Shown here piece by piece: positions 1 to 14,000 of a stretch of DNA of 64,000 nucleotides. Position 1 is the stretch's first letter. Each line of letters begins with the position of its first letter. A program made the translations under genes and the position numbers. Origin of the DNA: Trochalopteron elliotii (lineage: Eukaryota > Chordata > Aves > Passeriformes > Leiothrichidae); NCBI GenBank assembly GCA_024734555.1, contig JANPWX010020248.1, positions 64,138 to 128,137 on the forward strand, written 5' to 3'. Under the pieces are notes generated by a model. The model saw only the letters and a program-made list of their open reading frames with translations, did not search any database and was not told the DNA's origin.

Positions 1-1721
1 GCTCCCAGCCCTGTGTTCCCATGGCATGGAGAACATGAACCCAGGTTTAAATTACACAGCAGGAAAGGGGTTAAAGTTTAAATAACTGTTTTGTATATGA
101 ATTAATGTACGTAGCTTTGAGCCAAAATATCTACCATTAATTTTTCCACCGATTTCAGGAGCAGTAAGATACACAAAGTAAAGTTTATTTTGGTACTTGG
201 TATACTTCACTCTCATTAAAAATAAATTAATCAGCAAATTCCTACACAGCTCAGCCTTCTTTTATGTAAATACAAGCCAGCTGTAATGAATTACAAGGTG
301 TTATTATCTCACACACACTGTATAATACTTCACACATAAGAGGTTTCTCTGCTTAGCTCAGCTTTCAACAAAAGCATCTTAAATAAACTGCAAGCAAGTT
401 GTTTGGGCTGTAATGTTTTCACAGAGAAGGGATACATCTCACACAGAAAGAGGGGCTCTTTACATGACTCATTTTATAACAAGTTAAACTAAGGAAGCTC
501 ACCCTGGAAAAAAAAAAAAAGACCAAATGCCTTTTTTATACACAGAAGGCTCCCTAAAAGATTAAAAAAAATACCAATAAAACACACAAGGCAGTGTTTG
601 GGAGCCTCTTTGCTGCATCCCACTGCTTTTTACATGGGGAAAGGATGGCAAATATTCCCCATTACACACACTACAAAGAAAACAACTTGAGAAGGAAGAA
701 TAGTCACAGCCAGGCAGTTACACTTTCACCAGACTAAGGAGTCAAAAATTAAGGATTAAATTCACAAATTAAGGATTATCACCTTCTACTTTTGCTTAAT
801 ACTTTTATTAGGAATAAATCCTGATTTTATAGGGCTTATTCTTATCAAAAGCATACATGGCACAGAAAACAAACAGACAGCAATTTAACCCAGACTGACA
901 TTTATTATTGACTCAGATTTTGGACAGGAGAGAAATGAAAACTGTTTTGCCACTGACCTGGAAACAGCCTGGTGAACCATCCACCCACACAGAGCACCTC
1001 GGCCTCTGCTGATCTCATCAGTGCAGCTCCTGCTCCCCTAATTACTGTGTTGGCACCACTTGCCATACAAAGTTTTCACTGGTGTTGAAGGATCTTGCTA
1101 AAAAGCCCTGGACCGCTGCTTTGGGGGATGGAGGATGGCAGAGTCCTGTGCCAGGATCACAACAGGGATGTTCCTGTTTCATAAGGGAATTCCTAGAGCA
1201 CAATTCTACAAAGAATGTGGAAATATCAGCAAGGCAGACTGAAACATCAAGTACTGAGGCAGCTTTTAGTGCCAGCCCAGCCACAATTGGGGCTTTAATC
1301 TCCCTAAGACAGCCAAAGTCACAGAGGATTGCTGGGGACTGTGCATCATTCTTTGCATTCTCTTATCCTCGTGCAACAAAACAGAGACTTCCTAAAAGGG
1401 ATTTTCACAGAAAACCCTTCAGAATCTGTTAAAGCAATTCTTAACTCCACTAAAGCAAAGATGGACCATTCCATCTTGATATCAGGCATTTAAAAGACAT
1501 ACTTCATATCTAAATATGCAAAGCTCAGATTTACATTCACAACCATTCAGGGAGCAGAGGACACCACTGTGTCTCTGAGTAGCAGCTCTTTAAACGAGGC
1601 AAGGGACAGAAATGTCTTTTTGAGAGAACTCTACGTCATGGTGAATACCTGGTTTCCTAAAGGCAGAAGGCAGCTCTGTCCATTTGTCACCAAGGGCCAC
1701 TCGAGGCCATAAAAAGGACAG
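1..1721. other. Intergenic DNA downstream of UQCC1
   Basis: AT-rich DNA past the UQCC1 poly(A) site. I see no coding exon and no recognisable CR1, LTR or RNA gene. Open frames here are short and match nothing I know. In mammals the next genes on this side are FAM83C and EIF6; neither is visible. Confidence 0.6.
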
Positions 1722-1922
1722 AGGTTCTTAAAACAACAAGCATTTATTTGCAGGTGATGATTTGGGAGTATGGCTGTCCAGGAGGCTACAGAGGCACCAC
1801 GGATGGGATTGCTAATGAAACGTTTTCCTTCCAACGGCAGACTGTTCTTCCTGACCACGCAGCCTCAGCCCAGTCCTGTTCCAGGCATGCTCCCCAAGCT
1901 GTTCTGGATCTCAGAGTGGATC
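1722..1922 (-). other. UQCC1: UQCC1 3' untranslated region (short)
   Basis: The 3' UTR runs from the TGA down to an estimated cleavage site near 1722-1728. It is about 200 nt and contains no recognised repeat. The cleavage point is inferred from the AATAAA at 1743-1748 and the TGTTGTTTT-rich stretch after it. Confidence 0.6.
1743..1748 (-). promoter_or_regulatory. UQCC1 polyadenylation signal AATAAA
   Basis: On the minus strand this is a canonical AATAAA, 175 nt past the stop codon. It is followed by a GT-rich stretch (TGCTTGTTGTTTT) of the kind that recruits cleavage factors. It is the first AATAAA after the stop. Confidence 0.75.
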
Positions 1923-2057
1923 TCAGAGTCCTTCGTCGTTGTAGACAGGGGACAGGGGCTTGAGGATGCTGCGGGCGTTGCTCTCCACCAGCGGCCGCCA
2001 GCTGACCTCGCCCGTCAGCAGCAGGTCCTCCCCGCTCAGGGCATCCAGGTGCTGCAC
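1923..2057 (-). CDS. UQCC1: UQCC1 terminal coding exon 10 (residues 260-303 and stop)
   Basis: Acceptor GTGCTTGCAG, 135 nt including TGA. Encodes [20 protein letters not shown], then [20 protein letters not shown] and DEGL. The human end reads [19 protein letters not shown] and SPTYNDEGL. The exon is GC-rich and unambiguous. Confidence 0.97.
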   Translation of the reverse strand: MQHLDALSGEDLLLTGEVSWRPLVESNARSILKPLSPVYNDEGL

Positions 2058-5000
2058 CTGCAAGCACAGCAAAGTCACTGCCACGTGTTCCTGTGCCCAG
2101 CCAGCTCCCTCTGCAGATACACAAACACCTGCCTTTCCAAAAAGCAAGCACAACAGGGAGATTTCAGCCTACTCTGCCCTTTGTGCGAGGTAGACCTAAA
2201 ATGTCACTTCCAAGTGTGAAGTCACTTCCAACATGAAGCATCATGGCAAGGCCAGGATAAGGATCTGCAGATCCCCTGGAGTTCCCTGCGTCACTGATGC
2301 CTCAGCTAATGCCTCAGTTAATGCCTCCTCTGAAGCTTTGGCAACAGGGCAAAGAGGAGCCACGCAAAGCTGCCATGAGTCACTTCATCCTCCTGGTGGC
2401 TACTGCAGGGGATGCTGCCTGGACCAGCACCCCGGGGAGAGCTCCCATCGTGCACAAAGCCCGAGGCTTCAGCTACAGAACAACGGCCTGAGCAGCAGGG
2501 AACACCTGGGATTTATCACGTAAAAGCACATGAGCTGGAAGAGGTGAACATGCTATGAACACTCATCCTCACAACAGAAGAAATCCCTCAATGGTTTGGG
2601 TTGGAAGGGACTTTAAAGCCCATCCAGTCCCACCCTCTGCCATGGGCAGGGACACCTTCCACTAGACCAGGCTGTTCCAAGCTCTGTCCAGCCTGGCCTT
2701 GGACACTTCCAGGGATGGGGCAGTCACAACCTCTCTGGGCAAGATAGTTGGGATCTAATGTAATTTTAAGGTACAATATAAGCAAAATTAAAAATAAAAC
2801 CCCTCTTATCATACAGCAGAGGGTCAACTTGCTGCCACTGGTCACCCTAGATATGGGAAATGGGGAAAAAAAAAAGAAAAAAGCCACTCAAGGATCAGTC
2901 AAAAGACAAACCCACCATCATCAGCTCAGGAAGGCTGGGAGAGCTGGCCAGGGGCACAGTACATGTTGTCCTGTCAGCATACTCTCCTCTGGCATCCACT
3001 AATAGCCATTGTTAAAGACAGGATCCACAAGAAACTGTGGGGACAACCTGGTACACAATGTTACTGGAAACAAAGGATAATTGGACAAGGAGTTTCTCAA
3101 CAGGGGAATGAATGCACCCATGGCCACAGAGGGTCACACTGGAAAGCCACCTAAGCACAGTGTCCTGTTCCTGACAGTCACCACCTGCAGCCTCCCCAGG
3201 AGGAGTTAAACACAGCACACAATGCTCTTTTTCTTGTTCATTTTCGCTTCCTCTGAAAATCTGTTCATTCACAGATTTTGAGGCTGAAGTGGCTGTGGAT
3301 TAAATAGCCCTGGGCAAACTTTTCTTCCATAAACCTTGCCAGTGGCTTTGGAAGCCACGTGCAATTGCAGCACCCCAAGCAACTGTGCCAACGTTCTGTC
3401 CCCACATTCCTGTGTCCCTGAACCCATTTCATTGCTCACCTTTCACCTTGCCTTCAGGAATTGCCAGAGATGTCTCCCACTTTTTTCTCCCATTCTTTTT
3501 TGGGCAGGGGATTCTACTCACTGCTAACAAAGGAGCAGTTTCACTGTCACCCTTAGTGCTCCTCTCTGAGCCTTCTTCAGTTAGTATTTTATCTGTCCTA
3601 GTGGTCAGCACCCAAACCAGACACATTATTCCAGCTCACAATGGTACCAGAGATATAAAACTGGCACCACATCAATATTTTATCCTTCATTTCTTCTCTA
3701 GTAGTTTGAGCATTTGTTTTACATTTTTTTAAACACTATGGAGTGCTGAGCTGACATTTTGATAATACAGCTGTAATCTCAAGGCCTCATTCCTGTGTGG
3801 TTCACAGGAAAGTTCAGAGCTCATTGGTACCTATGTAAAGCTGAGAATGTTTTCCTCAAGTGCACCACTTGTCTGCAAGAATGACCTATCTGCACAGAAC
3901 CCATGCTCATTCCTCCCCAATGTGCCACATTTTCCTGTCTGATCACTCTTTCCTATTTAACTGCTGATCACTTAAGACCTATCCTTTGCCTGAATATCCA
4001 CAAGTGCAACAAATTCCCCATCTGGCAAGAAATTATCCCAAATTACACATACTTTTTATATGTGTTTATCCCCAGCAAACTTTCCTACAAGCTTCACCCG
4101 TGAGCATCAGCAACCTTCAGCATTTAATTAAGCCAGTCCCTCCCAAGAAATCTCTGGCATTCCCTAAGTGTCCCTAGGAAGCTCAGCCCTTTATTTCCCA
4201 TTTTTGACACACACTTAAGTACTGTCTCTCCATACCTCTATCTGATCCTGAATATGGTACTGGAAACATTACAGAGAATGAGGCTGTGAAAGTTCTGGCC
4301 TTCAATTTCCTGTCCAACACCCTCCACTTTTCCTCCATAACCTCCCTCACCCCTTTTCTTTGGTGCCCACATGGACTTTATCCCACCAACATTTTCTAGA
4401 GATCTGGCTCACAAACCTCCTCAGGTCTGCAAGGACAAACACTACTCAGTGTTGTCTCCTCCAGGTAATAACTGAAGGAAACAGAAATAATTCTGGAAAA
4501 CAAACCTGTCTGTTTCTTTTCCTCAAAAGTCACCAAGAGACTTTCAAGTTCTATGTGCTATTTCACTATGAGGAGAACCCCAACTCTCTAACATTGCTAA
4601 CAATTCTACAAGTTGCAGCCTATTTCTGGCACATTTTGTCAAGTCCCTCCATAGCACAGGTCCAGAAATAGGTGAGCAGGATTGCTTTCAATATTCCATT
4701 TATTTCTCTGCAGCCATTTGTCACCAAACTGCAGTAATGATCTGTTCTCTCTGGTGACCAGGGACAGGATTTGAGGGAACAGCTGGAGCAGTGCCAGGGG
4801 AGGGTCAGGCTGGATTTCAGGGAAAGGTTCTTCCCCCAGAGGGTGCTGGCACTGCCCAGACTCCCCAGGGAATGGGCACAGCCCCGAGGCTGCCAGAGCT
4901 GCAGGAGCCTTTGGACAGCTCTGCCAGGGATGCCCAGGGTGGGGTTGTTGGGGGGTCTGTGCAGGGACAGGGGCTGGGCTGGGGGATCCTTGAGGGTCCC

Positions 5001-8000
5001 ATCCAGCTTAGGACATTCCATGACTATAATAAATACCATCCAGTTTTCAGATTTTTACCTTCTTCTCCTTAAAAATGATCACTGAATATTAAAATCAGAT
5101 TTATTGGTGAGAAGTGAGCTGCACATGCAAGCAATAAAAGCAAGGCCTCCCCGTGCTGAAGCAGAGGCTGAGGAGAGCGGGGCCGTACCTGTTTGCGCAC
5201 GTACTCCACCAGCAGCTCCAGGTGCCGAGGGTCATCACAGTTCCTGTTAAAAAGGTTTCTCCAAAGAGCTGCTGCCAGAACATGATCATCAGACAAGATT
5301 CCCTAAAGGGAAGTACAGAGGGGGATTAAAAACTGCACGTGAAGAAGGTCTGAACACAAGACACCCCCATTCGTGTACTTGGTCCCTGGCCACGGCACCT
5401 GTCCCAGAGCCCACAGCTGCCATGGGCTCTGCACATGGAAAGGCAGCAACATCACTCTTTCCCAGAATGGAAAAACAGACCTGGCCTTAAATTAATTTAC
5501 AGAGCAGCCTGTAACCAATTTTCTGGCAAGTTAATTTGGAAAAAACCTGGGTCCGGGTATTCCTAACGTCGGAGCTGATAACTGCATTTCTATGTTATGA
5601 AATCTTTACCATAAAAATGGTGATCTTACAGAGAAGGCAGCACCACCTCATGGGAATGTGTGAAGCTCTGACACTTAAAAAAAAAAATTAAAGGATATTT
5701 AATCCGATGTTTCAGAACTGTAATTTGAATCCTGGCTATACTTAAAACTAGATTAAACCTTGCCTGTGTAACACTGTCCACAACTCTATGAGGTTACACC
5801 TAAAATATATTAATAATGCAAATCACTGTGCAAAAAAATAATATCACGATGTGAATAAGAGCACCTGAAAAGCAACACTCACTAGAGCAAAAAAATTATG
5901 TACTTGTATTTTCCTCTTGAAAAGTCCTGCAGACACTTGTGCAGAGTGGTGCTTTTGCCTCCCTGTATTATTAGGTACTGCCTATAAATATTCTTGCATA
6001 GACTCCCTATAAATACTCTATAAATCCTCTCTTTGCTTTCAAAGTACAGCTGAGTACAACAGGATTCAGAAGGAGGAAATGATTTAGTGGTGGCCAAGAA
6101 GGGATAGTGAAGTAGCACAAAGAACACCCTACCTTCCACACCCCATGGTTTAAACACATATGCTCTGTGCTGTTTTCTTCTAAGAACTTTGATTCAAGGC
6201 TGCTTCCCTAATGCAATATTTCTTCAAAGAAATGGACAGAGAATGTTTTACCCATCTGGACTATTCTGTGTTCAGGAATTAGATGGTCTACTTGTATGTT
6301 CCCTGAAAACAGCCTTCTTACCTCATCGTATCCAAACAGAGCTGCATAGAAATTTTCTACCATCCTTTTCAAGTCTTCTTTTAGAACAGTAGAATTAATC
6401 TGAAAAGAAACCAGAAAACCATCAGTACAGGCTCTAAGGAAGAGGTGAGGAGAAAATATTCCCAGTTTCACTGTGAGTGGACAAAGAACCACCAGTGCCC
6501 CAGCCCACCCCACTGAGATTTGGCTGGAAGCAAGAGTCAGTCCCTCTGGAAACCCCCCATGACACAGCTCCTTTAATTCTGAGGTTGGTGTTACTCAACA
6601 CACAACTGCCAGGAACATCCCAGCCAACAGCTCTGCCACCAGCTGCAGGAGTGGAGAGAAAATGCTGCTGGGGGAGTGTGAAGCAAGGCTGCCCTTGCAG
6701 TGGCAGCACAGCCCAAGAGCATGGAGATCCCTCTGTAGCTTCACTACTGAGCAGCTATTCCAGACCTTCGTTCATCTGTGGAAACTCCAACTTTTTCTTC
6801 CCCAAAGCACAGACTGCAGGGCTGGATGTGCTACTACAGTGGAAGTTGTGGAATGCTAAAGATAGAGACACCACCCTGCCACTGCTCCTCATGTACTGCC
6901 CAGACTGACTCTCAGCCAGCAAGAACATGAATTCTGACTCTCCAGCATCTCTAGCAGCTCAGACTCACAAGTTTTTGACTATGATTAAACTTCTTTCAGA
7001 GTCTGTGATGACACAGCAACTTCCCCCATGCTCTAAGTGTGACTCAGTCCAAGTTCCACACTGACCTTTAACTAAATTTAATAACTGCTTAAGTATTTGC
7101 TGGGTTGGCCTAAGCCACCCATTGGCGTGAGAACTGACCCCATGTGAGCTTAAAATGGGACTGGACCAACTGCTGGGTGCAGAGGGATGGCTGAAATGCC
7201 TCCTGTGCATCTCCCTCATCCACACTGTCTGTCCCTCTTGCCTCTACCTGTTACCTCTACCAACAAAGTGATGCAGTTCCTCTCCCAAGGGGCCAGCCAC
7301 ACTTTGGTAAAGATTCTTCTTTGGACTGACTCCCATAAGGGATGCAAGAGACACAAAGAATTTCTTTTTTACAGCTCTCACATGCTGCAGAAGTACAAAT
7401 GACAAGGCCCATCAGCCCTGCACACCAGGAGACACTCAGGTGTGACACTTCACTTTGCAGAGACAGGATTTACACACCAGAGACACCAGCCCATCACACC
7501 CACCACACTGGGAACCCCTTGTCCTGAATTCTCTCTCAATATCCTTACAAGTATTCACCTTGGCAAATACACAACAGCTTTTTTATCAAAATATGAGTTA
7601 GTTTCTGCCAAGTGAACAAATTTCCAGTTCATATATTCTTCCCTTAAACCACTGTCTTTTTTCATCTGTTGATTTTTATAGCAATGCACATAGTGCAAAC
7701 ACAAGGAAAATTCCTTTTATGTCAGTTACTCATATTTTTCCATTAATATAAGCTATTAAAATTCATGCAGATATTTTACAGGCTATCAAGATTTGGAGAC
7801 TGGTTATTACTGAATGTTTAAAAAAAGAACTAAACATAAGAAATCAGAGGGTTAAATGATGACTGCAACTTCTGTAATGACTTAATTAAATTTTTATTGA
7901 GTATATAAACTATGATGTCATTTCTACCCAACCATGCTCAAACCTTCTATGCATGTCAGAGATCGTGGTTTTTCTCAATAGAACATACTTCTAAATAAGC

Positions 8001-11000
8001 TGCACTTCTACAGCTCTAATAAGAGGGAGCAGGTCTCATGTAACACACTCAATAAATTATCCTTCCATTTTAAACAAACAAATTCCATGAGTTATTATAT
8101 ATTTGCCACGCACTTTTTATGACATAATAAAAATGTTACCTCAAGGATTACTTAACACATACTACAAATGTTACAGCAGGCAACTGCAAGGGGCAAAGAA
8201 AACAAATAGTCCCATTACAGAGACAAGTCCTGGACTATACATCCCTGGGGAAGCAGCTTTCCCTACTAAAACCAAAGTGCAGCAGCTTAAAGTTAGCAAG
8301 AAGCAGATCGATGAAGGAGATAACCAAGTTAAACAAACATGGTAATAAATACATCTTAAAAGATAGTTTCAGATATAAAATCTGAGTTTGGGGATAAAGC
8401 CGTATCTTTGGCAATGAAATGATATTTAAAGGAATGTTGCAGTTTCTGAAGAATACAACTGGCATCAGTCAAGTACTAACATTGAAGGAAAAAAACCTTT
8501 CTTTATAAAGCAAGAAAAATGAGCAAATCCAAAGCAGTGTTTGCTGGAAGTGTTTCCTCTTTCAAAGCTTGTACAAGTTCTTACACTGGCCAGTTTCAGG
8601 ATCTGGTTGTTCATGATTCTGCTGACTCTTCCACAGTTTGTTATGAAGAAGAAAAACTGCTAGAGAATTCCAAGTGAGTAATTGCTAGTAACAAGGAAAA
8701 AATCAGTAACATCTGGAGCTCTTCTTGGGACTTTGCCCCTTTGCCTTCCTTGGAACAGCCCAATGCAGAGCTGTCAGTGGACAGATTTATGTACTGAGTG
8801 ACACAGGACTGTGTTAGTTCAAAACAAGGAACCCATTTTTGGTACACATCTCATCTTTACAAGAGCTCTGAAACACGGAAATGTACAGCTACCATTATCT
8901 TCCTGCTACAGGTCACAGCTGTTCTCTGAAAGGCTCCATGAGTCCATGTTCTGCCTGTGGGACAACTGCAGCAAGCAGCTGCTGGATTTTCCATGTCACA
9001 GTGAAGAAACTATCTTCAGACCCAGGGAGTTCATGTGCATCATCCAACAGGCACGTGCTGAGGGTGACTCTGCAGCAGACATGTCTCACAGAAGGTTTTG
9101 TATTCTAAGAAGATTTCTAGGGAGGTAAGAGCACACTGCTCTGCTGTATTGCTGGACATGTAGCAAAAGACCTAACATATGGACATGGTATTTAAAGTGA
9201 ATGCTGCTCTAGAATTGGTCCATATCAGTGTCCTGTGATGGACCAAGAGCTTCCTCTGGTAATGAATCTCCTCCTCCTCCTCCCCCCCCACCTGCTTTGG
9301 CTCATGGTGCAGAGTAGGATCAGTGTGCACAGACTGGAAGGTAACAAATGACTGGGCAAGAGGAACAGCCTCAAGTTGTACTAGGACAGGTTTAGATTGG
9401 ACATGAAGGAAAAGAAACAACAGGAAAACTTAAAACATTGGCACAGGCTGCCCAGGGCAGTGGTGGAGTCACCATCCCTGGTTCAAAAAACGTGTGGATG
9501 TGGCAGTTGAGGACATGGTTTAATGGTGGAACATGGAGGTGGTGCTGCATTGACTGATGGTGCCTGGATGATCTGAATGGTGTTTACTCATCTTAACAAT
9601 TCCATGGGCTCTGATGTGTTCTGCCTCCCCAGAGCCATCAGCCCAGGGACGAGCCCAGGTGGGGAGGTGCAGCCCATCTCCTGGGAGCAGAACATGGGAT
9701 CCCTGGCAGTGTCACTGCACACCTGGGTCCTGCCAGCCCTGCCCCAGCTGGGATGGCCATGGGCTGCACTGTCTGAGAGCACTGCAACAGGAGTTTCTTT
9801 CTGCTCCAGCTTTTGCCAGCATGTGTTGCACCCTTAAGCTACTTTAACACATTAATCCTTCCATAGACTATAAAGCCAGAAGGGGCACTTCTAACTGCCT
9901 CATACAAGCACTAGTCATTGAATTCCAGGCAGCAATTCCTCTCTTTAGGCTGTAAGTTATGCTTGAACTAGACTTTTTTATGAAGAGATTTCAGCCAGAA
10001 GAAATGATTAGATCATAGAACCTGACCCTCTGCATATCACAGACCATTACATTTCACCGAGTTCCCCCTGTACTAAGCTCACTAAGTTGTGTTTGGCTAA
10101 AGCGTATCACCTCTCACAGCTGAACATGTGTATCTCATTTCATATTTGAATTTTCTGGCTTGGGTTTCCACCCCCTCATTCTCATTATACCATTCCTGCT
10201 AGAATAAATTGCCTCTCCTGTACAATGTGTTTGCTCCTGTACCTGTACACAATGGATGTGTCAGCACAGTCACCTTTCCAAACCAGGGCTGGGCTATTCC
10301 AGGTGCACTGTCACACCTCACCAGCAGCACACTCCTGGAGGGGTCAAAGTTACAACAGCAAAGTCGTGGTTTATGCTGACACAGTAAAAATTAATCCATC
10401 CCTTGTGCAAAACAAGTTTCACAAGTCTGAGTACACTCATCTTGTCATGGCTGAGTCCACTCTGGGGACTTCTGCAGCCCCATTCCATAAACATCAACCA
10501 CTCTCACTTCTGACTGCTGGAGCAGGAATATCAGCAAAAGTTCCTGAGGGAGATACAGGACCAACCTTACATGGCAAAAAAATGTCACTGCACTAATATT
10601 TAGGCTTTTTTATGCCCCTTCTCTCAATTTGCATTTGGACAGAATTACTTGTTTAATATGGTTTATCTTATTTATAAATAATATATAAGCACTTATATAT
10701 GGGCCTTTTGAATGTTTACTGAAAACATTGTGTTACAACACACATGACATTAAATGGGCAAACACAGCCCTTATATTTCATCCTATAACATCACTACTGC
10801 TTGCAGGACAGTAACTTTGACATGACTGAAACTAGCTAGGATCAAAAAGGTTAAATTAATAAAAAATATTAGGAAGATTTCTGTAGCAAGGGGCCATAAT
10901 GGCCAGTTCCTTCAGGCACACACTTGTGAAATGACAAAGATATTGAAGAAATTATTTTTCCAATCTTCAATTTTTGAGCCTTTTTTTAAACTGCTCTGCT

Positions 11001-14000
11001 ACTTTATCTGGAAAGCAGATCACTGCTTGTAATTAGCCACAGCTTGAGTCCTGTATGCTTTAAATATTAACTTTTCTGATAAATTCTCTATTTTTTAAAT
11101 TATAAGTAATTTTGTAATACACCTCCGTAATCATTAACTTCAGAGAACAATCTTTAAAGCCTTCTTCAGTATTCAGTGATAACCTACTCCAATATTCTTT
11201 TAACCTAGACAAAAGCTAAATGTTGGATTGTAGCAGAACCAGCTTCTGCCAAAATCTTCAATCCATAAAAACAACATGTTAATGGAAAAAGTTGTGCATG
11301 CTTTACCTTCACAACTGATGATTGTGCAATCATCAATAAGGCTCCCCAGAGCAAGTTTGTTCCAAGAAAGACACAGAAAAGCAAGTTATACAACATTACC
11401 AACATCTTTCAGCAAAGCAGATGCTCACCCCTACCTTTCTGCTACCTAGAAAATGAGGTTTGTTCCTATCTTGCAGTTTATTGATTTGGAAGCTCTGCCA
11501 TGGTAACAGTTACAGATGCAGAGGAAATCACAGTACAATCTGAACTGCATTTAATGGCTTATTCCAAATTCCTGCTTCTCTGCAGAACGTGGCTGGCAGA
11601 GCTCACTGACAACCTCTCAAGAGAAGATCAGGGAAAAAAGGTTGAATTGCTGTGCCCTATAAAGTTGTGTTGATTCTCTGTAAGGTGAGCAGTTGTCAAG
11701 GGACTTTCCTGTAATGCCTCTTGAAAAAACTAGTTGCTAAAAGCCTAAAGCTAATCATCAGTGTGTTTCTGAACACACCAGAATCGGGAATTCAGCCTGA
11801 TAAACTGATAAAGGAAATTTCAGAACCAAGTTTGAAAGAAGCACTTGGAGAAGACAGTAGTAAAGGCAGATAAATCATTAAGGTAAATATGCACCATGAG
11901 CACTCACAGAGATCCTGTAAAAGCTCCAGCTCCTCACTGAGACAAACCTCAGGGACTGTCAGAAAGTGTCACACACCAGGAACATTGATCAGACCAAGGG
12001 GCCACCTACCAGGGTATATCCTCCCTTCAACAGCAGCCAGAATGCCTGGGAAAAGGCCAAACCCTACGAAGGCTGATATACACTTTCTCCAAGGATTTTC
12101 CCAACCAATTTCAGCTAAGAATACTTCCCAACTTCTTGCTATTTGTTTAGAGAGTAATCTCCAGAAGGTCTCTATGTCCAGCAACTTGTCCAGGGAACTT
12201 TCTGCACTCACCATGTACTTTCAGCAAGGAGCACCCTGGTCTTCGACCCCAAGGAGATCCATCTCCTCTGGTGGATTCCCCCTGAAATTGGCTTCTGCTG
12301 GCTTCCTCTGCTGGCCCAATCTTTCCACAGGATCAAGCAGTGAATACTCATTGCTCCATCACCTTCTCACAGCACTCAGGATTTTGAGAGTCAGAGAATG
12401 ATCCCAGAATGGTTTGTGTTGGAAAGGACCTTCAAGGCCACCCATTTCTAATCCCTGTCATGTGGAGGGACACCTTCCACCAGACCAGGTTGCTCCAAGC
12501 CCTGTCCCCCCATCATATCACCTGGAATATGGACACTCCATAGAGAAAGGCTTCAGATAACTTAATAAGGGTCAAGAGCAACAAAATTCCAGGGATCATA
12601 AAGTACTGAAGTAAACTAAACACCTTAGCTAATGTTACAAGGGCTGCAGAGACAGGAAAGGTAGCATCCATTCTGCAAAGTCTTTCAGCAGAAACAGGTA
12701 AGTACAAATTAGTAGAAAATACAGTCAATGAAAATAAAAATCACAGGTAATTATGACCAGTGATATTCAATGCTGATAAAGGTACTAGTAGTAGGTGTTA
12801 AGAAAAATAACCCATAAACCCTATTTAACAACATGCACACATTTAGCAGCTACAGTTTGGAAGTGGATCTTTAAGAAAAAAAAAATAAGTTCAACAATAA
12901 TAATTCAACAGTGAAGAAAAGGATAAATAAATTTTAGGAATTATTATGAAAGGAATATAAACCAAAAGAGGAACTCCATTCTGCATAAATCCATAATGTA
13001 CTGTGTATAAAATGCTACACATAATTGTTACTTTTTAATCTCTGAACAGATTTAAAAGTAGTAGAAAACACACAGAAAAGACCATGATGACGTGAGGAGA
13101 CATAGGAGGAAACACTCAGGAAACTTTTCAGGATGAAATGAGGAAGAAGATGGTGGAGAGGTAAAATCATGAGTGCTATCAAGCAGATAAGTAGAAAATA
13201 ATCTAATGAAATGTCTAAATAATAGTTTAAAATTTAGGTGTTTTCTCATGCAATGCATTTAAGTGGCAGAAGTCATTGTCACAGGGCATTAAAGAGCAAA
13301 AAATATGGAAGAGGTAAGAAAGGGCAGCACATTCCTGGAGGATTTCTGTCAGTGCTCCCGACCCGGCGCTCCCCGTGCAGCTCTCGAGTTACTCGTTAGT
13401 GAACGCCAGGAGAAAGTACCAGAAGGAACTGACCAACAGTTCTGTTTCTTATCCTTTATCCCAAATATCTCTGCTCATTGGCAGCCACAGCACACACTGG
13501 ATCTTCATCTGACAGGAGCACGAGTTCTGAGCATGTTCAGCTTCGTCCATGTTTTGCTGACCTTTGCAGATATTGGGAGGTATCTCTCCTGTCTGGGTCT
13601 CTGCTCTTTCCTGCCCTGACTTCCAGCTCATTGTATGATCCTGGACACCAGACATCAGGTCACTTTGCTGACTTGGCAGGAATTTCACCTGAAAAGTGCT
13701 AGTGCTATTAAAAAACCTGTTCCCTTTACCATAACCTTTAATACCCTCATGGGAAGAGACTATATTTTATGTAGTAATACGAGCAAGAAAAATCCTGCTC
13801 ATAGCATACAGGTCATCCTCCCCTAGGGGAAAAATAGTAAGAACACAAAAAAAAACATTCTTTCTCCAGAATTTGGGACCAGAAAAAGCTTCTGTTGGAG
13901 GGGAACAGCAAGGCACCCATCTCCTCTCCTAAAAAAACTGTCCAAAAAAATGTTTATTTCATTTCAAATGGAGTGACAATTGTTATTGTCCTTACAATTA

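Larger units (their letters stand above)
2058..5188 (-). other. UQCC1: UQCC1 intron 9
   Basis: GT-AG intron of 3.1 kb. It holds two CR1 tails (2588-2742 minus, 4752-5030 plus) and otherwise unique AT-rich sequence. A trivial 12-bp direct repeat (GCCTCAGYTAAT) lies near 2297-2325. Confidence 0.85.

Noticed and set aside
4620..5085. Open frames on both strands around 4.6-5.1 kb
   Set aside because: They lie within a CR1 3' tail, which is non-coding.
11889..12401. 170-codon plus-strand open frame in intron 7
   Set aside because: No recognisable domain, composition of random intronic DNA, and it runs up to a CR1 fragment.
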